This document shows, piece by piece, positions 1 through 8,510 of a DNA stretch of 64,000 bases. How positions within the stretch are numbered: position 1 is the first letter of the stretch; each line of letters begins with the position of its first letter. The DNA is taken from positions 1 to 64,000 of the forward strand of contig MCGO01000018.1 of the NCBI GenBank assembly GCA_002104985.1, given 5' to 3'. Under the pieces are notes generated by a model. The model worked only from the letters and a program-made list of their open reading frames with translations. It was not told where the DNA came from and did not search any database. A program made the translations under genes and the position numbers. This stretch comes from Rhizoclosmatium globosum (Eukaryota > Chytridiomycota > Chytridiomycetes > Chytridiales > Chytriomycetaceae).

Positions 1-1
1 C

Positions 2-3000
2 CTGGACAAACATACAGAAGGAATAACAATAAAAGGGACACACAAAAAAGGAATCAAGAAGGATGGGAACATGGAGGAATATGAACTCAAGGAAAGACTT
101 ACCTGTGAAGCCTACGTTGACGACACAGCGGCTTTTGCAAATAGCTGGGAGGAATGTGAAAAACAAGCAAAAATTATCTACGAGTTCCAAGAAATTAACT
201 CAATACAGTCCAACACTAGCAAAATGGCAGTCATTGCAGTGAATCCAGACCATCCACGTACACAACTAACCTGGGGGGATGGAGCTAAGGTCAACATTAA
301 CATAAAAGGAAAAGGAGAGAGAGTATTAGGCAACTGGTTCTCCTCAGACAACCTTGGCAAGGATGCTAAAGAAATAATCAACACAACAGTAGAAACCATA
401 TGCCAAACTCTAAACAGAAAAGAGGCTTCGCAGCAAGCACCCCAACATCACTACTTGAAAACCCATGCATATATGGACTTGAAAACTGGAACCGACACTA
501 CACATCTGATAAAACCAACACCCTGCTGATTGCACTGAATGAAGATTCGCTACTTGGCAGAATCATGAGAATACGCGCCCTTAACCTTCAGGATGCACTG
601 GGCCTTCCGCACTTCCCACTACTAGAACCGTACCCAGCCAAAACAGTAAAAGGAACAAACAGCATTGCCAACCTCATGAATAGAATGTACAAGCAAAGAT
701 TGAGAATAGTACCCCAGGAATTCCTGTGCAAAGAAAACCAAACCACAGAAATCTTTGGCAGAATAGACGGCAACGGAAGCAACACAACAATGTGGAAAAC
801 ACTAGGATGGGCACTATTTGAAAAGTACTCTGACCATCTCAGGAAGTACAACATCTACTACATAGACCAAATAACGGCAAGATGTGGAAAGAAACTCTTG
901 ACAAGAACAGACATGGAAAGGAGACACAAATGGCCCAGAAACGGAAAGCAATCAGAATGGTACCATAAACTTATTAGCGACATAAACAAACCTGAACTGG
1001 ACGGAACAAGCAAATTCAACAAAGTGGAAACACTGCAACCAAACCCTTTTGCAACAGAAAGAAACCAACAAACATTAATACCTGAGGAGCCAGAGGAAAG
1101 AGTACCCGAATTAGAACGCCGAGCAGCAGAGGAACGACTACATGAGCTATACAATGGAGCCAGATTGATGCCAGAAACAGTACTCGAAAACCCACCACAG
1201 GAAAAGCAACACCTGGAACAAACCAACATTGCAGGAAAATATTTGAAAGCAAGTCAAAACCTCCTTAACAGTCTGGGGATCAGAGTAACATCAAACACAG
1301 AAGAGACATGCATCGTGTTTACAGACGGATCCAGAACAACAGAAGCAATGGGCGCCGGAGGCATATGCACAGAAGGACCCAGTAAAGGAAGAGAGTTTGC
1401 AGCAAAAGTTAACGGGTGGGCATCATCCAAACTCCCAGAAGCAATGGCTGCCATTGCAGCCATGGTTGGGGCCAAAACAGGGAAAACAATCATAAAAATT
1501 GATAACGCCTCAGTGGTCCAAGATGGACAAGAACTAGTAGAAACTGGAGGCTTCATAACTGCAAGGAAACTGATGGAAAAATCTTGCATTACCCAAGTAA
1601 CCATCATGGCCCAGCTCATACAAGACCTACTCAAAGAAGGGAGACAAATTGAGTTTGAGAAAGTGACCAGACACTCCAAAATAGAAGGCGACGACAAAGA
1701 AGGCAACGATAAAGCAGATACAAACGCCAACAAAGGGAGAACAGCTGAAACAATGACCATCAACCTGGAACACCAGAGCATTCTGAGATTCATGGTTGCC
1801 ACAGAAAACACTACTATTGAAGGACAAACATGGCAAAGCCTTAAAGAGATAGACAAACTAGAAGCATACGTAGCATGGGAACAACAACACGCCTTCCGTC
1901 ACATTGCAAACCAAATAGAGGAAACAGACCTTGATCTCACACTGACAATAATGACATGCGGAAGAAAACCATCAACACCAAGAACCTCCAGGGGAGAATC
2001 AGCAGCAATTCACTACAACGTAATGACTGCTCACCACCTGCGCCCAGTGCAGGCACGCCTCCACCAAAGATTACCCAACGTCCACAAAGACAACACATGC
2101 AAAGTATGTATGACAGGCCAGAAAGAAACAGATGAACACGTAATGACGTGCCCAGCCTTCAAAGAGGAACGAGTTACACTGTTCAGGAACATGATACAGC
2201 AAATGGCAGCAATAGCAGATCAAAGGGGAAACAAGAAAACAGGAGGCTGGAAAACCCCCCTTGAAAACTTAGTCTCTCCATGGTATAATCAACTGGACGG
2301 AAGAGATATAACTAGAACAGAAATAGCCCTGCAGCATAAAATCAACAACTTCAGAGTGGAAAAAATCCTAGAAGGCATAGTGCCCACAGTGCTCATGGAA
2401 CTGCTCACTGCACATATAGGTATGAACAAACCACAAGCAAGAACAACTATCATCCAGGGAATGAAAACATTAACAGAAGGGGTTAGAGGACTCTGGAAAA
2501 AGAGATGTGATATAACAGTAGAATGGGAACAAACAATCGCAGTGCCAAGAATAACAAGTGACATGAAAAGAAACCGGAAAAAACCCTCAACAGCAATAAC
2601 AACGAGGGACAGTGAAGAAACAGAGAGCAAGGAAATAAACATCCAAGACCATAACCAGACACAGGCCCAAACCCAACCTGACACAGGAAACAGAACTCCT
2701 GAGACAGACGCAGAAGCAACAAACCCCCAAAGCAGAAAGAGGAAACAAAACAACCCACCAAAAAAGACAAAAAAGAAACCAAGAAAGCACATACCAGCCA
2801 AACCCATCACAAAGAGGCAAGAACTAGAACAGAGTATACGATGCCTCACATGCCAAGATAGAAACGAAGATAATGTAGACCAAAATGGCTACCACGTGTG
2901 CAGCCCAAGAATAACACAACGAATGAGAGCTATAAAACTATTCACAGAACACAAGAAAGGGACAAAAATATTAAGGCCAGGAATGATTGAAATCTCCAAG

Positions 3001-3315
3001 ACAGCAAGAGACTCATATGAATCAAACACCCCAGTGGAAACAGAATATGTAGAACCAGCCACAAGGCAGAACAGACAGAAAAACAAGAAAAACATGGATG
3101 CAGACAGAGAAAGAATCAAAGAAAGAATTAAACGAAGAAGAGAGAAGCATGACCACCGTCGACAACGACGACAACAAGCACCAAAGACCAGAACAGCAAA
3201 CCAAGAACAAGCAGAAGGAAGAACCACAGAAAACAGACAAGAGGAGACACTCGACAATGGAAACTTAGAGTGGGAAGCAATGCAGGAAAACGGAGGAGGG
3301 GAGGAAATGGAATAA
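2..3315 (+). pseudogene. Frameshifted RT/RNase H ORF of element A
   Basis: Retrotransposon polyprotein with the RT catalytic motif YVDD near base 115 and, in a second frame from about 400, the RT thumb/connection, RNase H (TDGS near 1320, Glu near 1440, IDNA near 1500, HSK...D near 1672-1720) and a C-x2-C...H-x4-C zinc motif near 2098-2152. Alignment to element B shows that about 45-50 codons are missing between bases 418 and 425 and that the frame changes there. A small internal deletion has therefore inactivated this copy. The C-terminus (2560-3315) is very rich in Lys, Arg, Gln and Thr and ends with a second C-x2-C group near 2848. The base composition is A-rich, as is common for LINEs. 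Confidence 0.85.
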
Positions 3316-3483
3316 CAAGTGGCCAGGAACAAGTACACTGGGGGAGGGAAGACATGGGGGAAGGAAGAGTTGAAGGGGTCGATTTGTTGAAGGGATTGTA
3401 TATAAAATGCCATTTGGGCGGGCCAGAGCCGTATTGTTGGGGGATGGACTTGGAAAGCACACCAGTGATTTGTTTTATTCTTA

Positions 3484-3533
3484 AATAAAGCGAGGCAAGG
3501 ACCTCTTACTCAAAAAAAAAAAAAAAAAAAAAA
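3484..3533 (+). terminator. Polyadenylation signal and poly(A) tail of element A
   Basis: AATAAA lies at 3484-3489, followed 22 nt later by an uninterrupted run of 22 A (3512-3533). This is the usual end of a retrotransposed transcript. The very next base (3534) is already in frame with the coding sequence of element B. Confidence 0.9.
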
Positions 3534-6500
3534 GAAATTGTCTGCAATAATTATATCAAACTATACAGCCGTCTAGAAGAATGCCTCAAAGAAGCAAAAC
3601 AGGCATCAAACCTCACTGGCAGGATCACTGAACGGCAAAACAAATTGCTGATACTACAATACCAAGTGGCCAAACACAAATACAGCACAGACCCACCTAG
3701 AATGGGAAGCAACATCTTGACAAAAAATGAACTAAAACAGAAAAGAATTCAATGGCTCACAAAAGAGAGAGACTCAGCAAAGAAGTTGATGGAAGACAAA
3801 CAGAAGGAGATCACAGAAGCCAACATTAAACACAACACTGACAAACGTGATCACAACTGCAAAGAAAACCAAGGAAAATATATGAACAGCATGCTCAACA
3901 GAAATAGCAATGTCAGACTAAACAAAATCCAAATGAAAGATGAGAATGGTAAATCCTATATTGAACATGAGCCAGCAAAGGTTCTTGCTGAAACTGCAAG
4001 AGAAGTTGAAATGTGGTTTAAGGCAAGACCTGATAATGAATTCAGCAGTGACTCAATATTTGCAGAGGAATACAAACCAAGGCCTGAAATTGACTCAGAC
4101 ATCTTCCTCACTATAGACAATCCAATAACGGAGGTGGAAGTCATGGAGGGCCTTAAATCAATGGGGGCAAACAAAGCACCAGGTGACAGCAAAATTCAAA
4201 GGGAATTGTTTCTTCATGGAGGCCAAATCTGCATCCAAACTCTCACAATTGTAATACAAATGTGCATAGACTATGCTGACTCACCTGATCAATGGCTGCT
4301 CAGTATTATAAACCCAATCCCAAAAAGTGAAGACTGGGGAGCTGACATTAAGAAAACAAGACCAATCGCCCTTTTAGAAACAGCATACAAGCTACACGAG
4401 ATGATAATATACCTTAGACTCAAACCAATCTTGCAAGAAAACAATGTCCTGAAAGGGCGAAACTTCTCTGCACTCCCGGGAGAATCAACAGACCCGGTAC
4501 TTCACATTATACAAGCAGTTATTGACACATGTGTTGAGACAAACGGAGAAGCATATATACTACTCAATGACATTGCCAAGGCATATGACTCAGTAAGCTC
4601 AAAAGCAGTTATGCGGTCACATAAGCGCATCAAGCTTCCTTACAAATACTCAGCATGGAAATACAACACACAGAAACGCCTCAAGGCCAAGGTGAGAACT
4701 GCAGTTGGCGAGACAAATACCATCACAGTTGGCACCATGATCCAACAAGGATCAGTACTAGCACCAATTGAGTGGAGAATATTCTGGGATACACTGCTCT
4801 GCATCCTGGACAAGCATACACAAGGTGTGACACTAGAAGCAAAACAAAAAACCAAATTTGTGAATGGCGAATGGAAGGAAGATATCCTCTCAGAAGAAAT
4901 CACTGCCCTTGCCTATGTGGATGATACAACCATTGTTGCAAAATCCTGGAAAGAACTGCAAAAACAAGCATCAATCATATATGAGTTCCAAGAAGGGAAT
5001 ACTATAAAATCCAACACCAGCAAAGTTAAAATAATTGCCATCAATCCAACAAACGAACACACACAATTCACTTGGGGTGATAACACCAGCATAGAAATCT
5101 TGAACCCAAAACAAGGAGAGAGACTACTAGGAAATTACTTCTCAGCAGATAACCTTGGCAAAACTGGCAGAGCAATGATTGAAAAGCAAATCAAAGACAC
5201 AATTGAAATACTACAGACAAAACGCATAACAGACAAAGGCATAATACTCATAATGAACACAGTGCTACTGATGCAAATCAGATATAAATGGCAAACACTC
5301 TCCCTTACAGAAAAGGAGGTGGACCACTACTATAGTCTTGTCAAGAAGGTTGTAAAACAAAAAGCCAAACAGAAACAAACCATTGCCAATTCACTCCTAG
5401 AGCAATCCCAAATCTATGGACTGAAGAACTGGAATGACTTATACACGACAGACTTAGCAACAAACATCAATGTATGGATAAACTCAGATGACCTGCTGGG
5501 CCGTGTCATCCGAATCAGAATGGCTAACCTCCAGAACCAACTAGCACTCCCTCACAGTATATTTGAAACTCCATTCCCCACTAAAGTGAGCAAGGGTACA
5601 CACTACCTTGCTTCAACCATGCATAGATTTCACTCCAAGGCCATAACAATGAATGCGATCAGACACATTGATCCAATCACCCAGGAAATTAAACAAGAAT
5701 TTGGCAAAGTTATGGGAGGAGAAACATCAATCTTCCATGCAATAGACAACTGGGTAATCTATAATCAGATCTCCAAACACCTCAGCAGACACAACATAAT
5801 CTTTGTGGAACAAGTTCTCTGCTACTTCAGTGAAAAAATGCTCACTCCCAAGCAAATGGAAACACGGTTTCCCCTGTTTGACAAGACTGACTACAACTGG
5901 TTTAGGAAGCTAACAACTGCTCTGAACAGGAAGGACACTACCAACAGAACCAGACTCAGTCTCACAAAAAGGACAAGACCAAACCCGTTTGCAACAGAGC
6001 CCACAGCCAGTCGGATCTGTGGCCTGGGTAAAAAGCACGAGATAGTCACGTGGAATGACCCTGAAACAGAAGAACAACATTATGGAGAAATCATGGGAAT
6101 TGAGCGAGACGAAGGAACAACAACACACAGACTCCATCATTATGTTGAACTGACGGAAAATGACTACGAAGGTAACAACGAGTATACATTTGCAATAGAA
6201 CACCAAAACAGAACATTCATTGTAGAGTGCAATGGAGTGACCTGCACTCAAGGATACCTACAGAATGGAAAATGCATACTTTACAAAAGAGACGGCTTCA
6301 TGAACGTATGGTCGAACAAAGACCAGTCAAACAAACTGTATGAACTTGCTGATATAACAAATGAACAACCAGCTGAAGACCAACAGCAATATACATCCCG
6401 CCAAATAATAGAATGTAAGACAATTACATCTGTAAAAGACTCAATACCAAGGGAAACCAATAACCTCCAAACAAAACATGAAAGCCCACTAGGAGTGACA

Positions 6501-8393
6501 GAGGAGGAAAAAACAACTGGTCAAAACAGAGCAGCAATCTACTTTGAAGGTCCACAAGAGCTAATCACGGCTATAGGAGCACTGAGAGCTAGAGAGTGTA
6601 ATACAAGAGACGCCATATACTCAGACGGATCTCTTACATTTATTAATGGAAAGCCCAGTCTAGCTGGCTCTGTAGTTGCCTGGGACGGCACCCAAAAAGG
6701 GAGAAGAATCAACTTTGGAATTGAGGGAAATGCATCCTCAACCAATGCGGAAATGTATGCCGCCAATGCTGCCCTTCTAGGAGTAAACGGACCAACAGAT
6801 ATGTACATTGACAACATGGCAGTTATCCAAACATTCAAACGTCTGGGAAGAAGCAACTTCAACATCAAACGAAGAGAATTATTCACACTATCCAATGTAT
6901 ACACTGCTGCTCAAATGTGCCATATTGCTAAATCCATAACTGGACCAATCCCAATACTACATCATGTAAAGTCTCATACAGGTGTCCCCGGTAATGAAAT
7001 GGCAGATTCAGATGCAAATGATGGGCATATGGCTCCACTACTCAAAATGAAACTAGAAGGTCAATCACTCATCCAGTTCACCCTATGTACAAACAATATC
7101 ATGCTTGAAGGAAATTACAGAGAAACTCTAACTATGATCAACAAGGCCAAAACCTTTCTGGCATGGATAGAACAACCTGCACACTCGCACATTGCAGAAG
7201 TACAAAATAGCATCAACTTTGGCCTCACATTTGCACTACTACAAAGAGGCCACAAACAAACATCATACTTCACCAGTGAAGCTCACAGTCACTACAGAAA
7301 ATGGGACATCAACGCTATGCACCGGCTGCTACCAGTTCAATCTGAGATGCGTCGGAGACACCAAGATGCATACCCCAATGGAACATGCCGCGTATGCCAC
7401 CAGGAGGAAGAAACAAATGACCATCTTTGGAGCTGTATAGAAACAGAAGCAATCAGGATGGAGATATGGGAGAAAATGATCACACTGCTTGTAAAACAAA
7501 CCGAACCCCCCAAAAAGAGGAAGAGAAATGAAAACACAGTAGAGAGACAAAGCAATGAAGCAAATAATACCAAAATTAGGTCATGGCTCAAAAACTGGGA
7601 TGGTCAGACAAGGGACAATAGACCACCACAACCAAGAGATGAGATAGGCAGTGAAGCTGATAAAATGACATTCACCCATATTGCTGGATATGGACTCATA
7701 CCAAATATTATGTACAGAATTTTGGAAAAATGTGGTATCAGGAAGCCCCAAACGCAACGTATGATTATACTGACAACATGGAAGGAACTTAAAATGATGG
7801 CAAGGGAAAGAATCTGGAAACCAAGATGTGACAAAACCACAGCATGGGAGGAAACAAACCAAATAACTGCAACAATCAAGGCCAGACAAAGTAACACCAG
7901 ACAGAAGCACGAGGGACCCAGAAACAAGCCAAAAGAAGGCAAACAGAAACACAAAACAACAGAAATAAAAGAAGGTACACGTTGCCAGCACTGTATGGAA
8001 CCACTTAACACAGATGAACCCCACAAGCATGGCGGATCCTATGGACAACAGATAAGAGCCATTGATATGATATCATCAAATAACATGGGAATAAGGAAAA
8101 TCCCCCCAGGAATAATAAACACACTTGCAACCTACATGGACCAATATGCAAGGGAAGAGGAATTCTGCTATAACCCTGACATGATAACAAAGGAGAGAGG
8201 AACAGATCAACAGGACGCACAAGACTGGGAGGATGCCAACCTGTGGTGGGACACAGACGACACTGACATATCAGAGAATGATGAAACCAGACACTATACA
8301 CAGGAGGAAGGTGTGGAGGAACAACACCAACCACCACCCAAAAGGATCCGAGAGGAGCTCGCCACTGGGCCATCCTTTCTAAGCCATGAGTAG
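3534..8393 (+). CDS. LINE-like element B: reverse transcriptase-RNase H polyprotein (5'-truncated)
   Basis: Single frame open from 3534 to the stop at 8391-8393, about 1,620 codons; the first ATG is not necessarily the original start because the N-terminal endonuclease part is absent. RT motifs seen: IPK near 4318, the motif-A aspartate in NDIAKAYD near 4570, motif B with QQGSVLAP near 4744, and YVDD at 4914-4925. RNase H follows (SDGS near 6622, NAEM near 6747, IDNM near 6805, HHVKSH near 6960 and a final Asp near 7005). A zinc motif CRVC...H...C lies near 7390-7440 and a second C-x2-C near 7980. Between RT and RNase H, about 6030-6320, is an extra ~95-residue segment that element A lacks. 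No stop or frameshift was seen, so the visible part may still be functional or recently active. The ~115 bp after the stop contain no poly(A) tail. Confidence 0.88.
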   Translation, partial: EIVCNNYIKLYSRLEECLKEAKQASNLTGRITERQNKLLILQYQVAKHKYSTDPPRMGSNILTKNELKQKRIQWLTKERDSAKKLMEDKQKEITEANIKHNTDKRDHNCKENQGKYMNSMLNRNSNVRLNKIQMKDENGKSYIEHEPAKVLAETAREVEMWFKARPDNEFSSDSIFAEEYKPRPEIDSDIFLTIDNPITEVEVMEGLKSMGANKAPGDSKIQRELFLHGGQICIQTLTIVIQMCIDYADSPDQWLLSIINPIPKSEDWGADIKKTRPIALLETAYKLHEMIIYLRLKPILQENNVLKGRNFSALPGESTDPVLHIIQAVIDTCVETNGEAYILLNDIAKAYDSVSSKAVMRSHKRIKLPYKYSAWKYNTQKRLKAKVRTAVGETNTITVGTMIQQGSVLAPIEWRIFWDTLLCILDKHTQGVTLEAKQKTKFVNGEWKEDILSEEITALAYVDDTTIVAKSWKELQKQASIIYEFQEGNTIKSNTSKVKIIAINPTNEHTQFTWGDNTSIEILNPKQGERLLGNYFSADNLGKTGRAMIEKQIKDTIEILQTKRITDKGIILIMNTVLLMQIRYKWQTLSLTEKEVDHYYSLVKKVVKQKAKQKQTIANSLLEQSQIYGLKNWNDLYTTDLATNINVWINSDDLLGRVIRIRMANLQNQLALPHSIFETPFPTKVSKGTHYLASTMHRFHSKAITMNAIRHIDPITQEIKQEFGKVMGGETSIFHAIDNWVIYNQISKHLSRHNIIFVEQVLCYFSEKMLTPKQMETRFPLFDKTDYNWFRKLTTALNRKDTTNRTRLSLTKRTRPNPFATEPTASRICGLGKKHEIVTWNDPETEEQHYGEIMGIERDEGTTTHRLHHYVELTENDYEGNNEYTFAIEHQNRTFIVECNGVTCTQGYLQNGKCILYKRDGFMNVWSNKDQSNKLYELADITNEQPAEDQQQYTSRQIIECKTITSVKDSIPRETNNLQTKHESPLGVTEEEKTTGQNRAAIYFEGPQELITAIGALRARECNTRDAIYSDGSLTFINGKPSLAGSVVAWDGTQKGRRINFGIEGNASSTNAEMYAANAALLGVNGPTDMYIDNMAVIQTFKRLGRSNFNIKRRELFTLSNVYTAAQMCHIAKSITGPIPILHHVKSHTGVPGNEMADSDANDGHMAPLLKMKLEGQSLIQFTLCTNNIMLEGNYRETLTMINKAKTFLAWIEQPAHSHIAEVQNSINFGLTFALLQRGHKQTSYFTSEAHSHYRKWDINAMHRLLPVQSEMRRRHQDAYPNGTCRVCHQEEETNDHLWSCIETEAIRMEIWEKMITLLVKQTEPPKKRKRNENTVERQSNEANNTKIRSWLKNWDGQTRDNRPPQPRDEIGSEADKMTFTHIAGYGLIPNIMYRILEKCGIRKPQTQRMIILTTWKELKMMARERIWKPRCDKTTAWEETNQITATIKARQSNTRQKHEGPRNKPKEGKQKHKTTEIKEGTRCQHCMEPLNTDEPHKHGGSYGQQIRAIDMISSNNMGIRKIPPGIINTLATYMDQYAREEEFCYNPDMITKERGTDQQDAQDWEDANLWWDTDDTDISENDETRHYTQEEGVEEQHQPPPKRIREELATGPSFLSHE

Positions 8394-8510
8394 AAACAAA
8401 ACCTAGGGTGGTTCCCTTAAAAACTAGGGAGGGTCTAGATGTACTTCTAGAAACATGGGGGGTCGTTCCTCCCCCCCATACCCCCCCTCCTCCCCTCGGG
8501 GCTGCTGATG
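3534..8510 (+). mobile_element. LINE-like retrotransposon B (5'-truncated, no tail seen)
   Basis: Starts flush against the poly(A) tail of element A and ends in a short 3' UTR containing long C runs (8465-8500). Its 3' boundary with the oppositely oriented element C is not defined: no poly(A) tail, A-rich repeat or target-site duplication is visible between 8394 and 8600. Either it is truncated at both ends, or it was interrupted by element A, in which case its 5' part lies left of the window. Confidence 0.75.

Larger units (their letters stand above)
2..3533 (+). mobile_element. LINE-like retrotransposon A (5' end outside window, 3' complete)
   Basis: Non-LTR retrotransposon continuing from beyond the left edge; the frame is already open at base 2. 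It carries the C-terminal half of a reverse transcriptase, an RNase H domain, a CCHC-type zinc motif, a long Lys/Arg-rich tail, a 3' UTR, a polyadenylation signal and a 22-nt poly(A) tail at 3512-3533. The tail marks the true 3' end of a retrotransposed RNA. It is related to element B immediately downstream (roughly half of the aligned RT residues look identical by eye), so the two are different subfamilies, not a recent duplicate. The endonuclease region is not in the window. Confidence 0.9.

Noticed and set aside
8465..8500. C-rich tract as a G-quadruplex or regulatory island
   Set aside because: It lies in a LINE 3' UTR between two decayed elements and has no gene to regulate.
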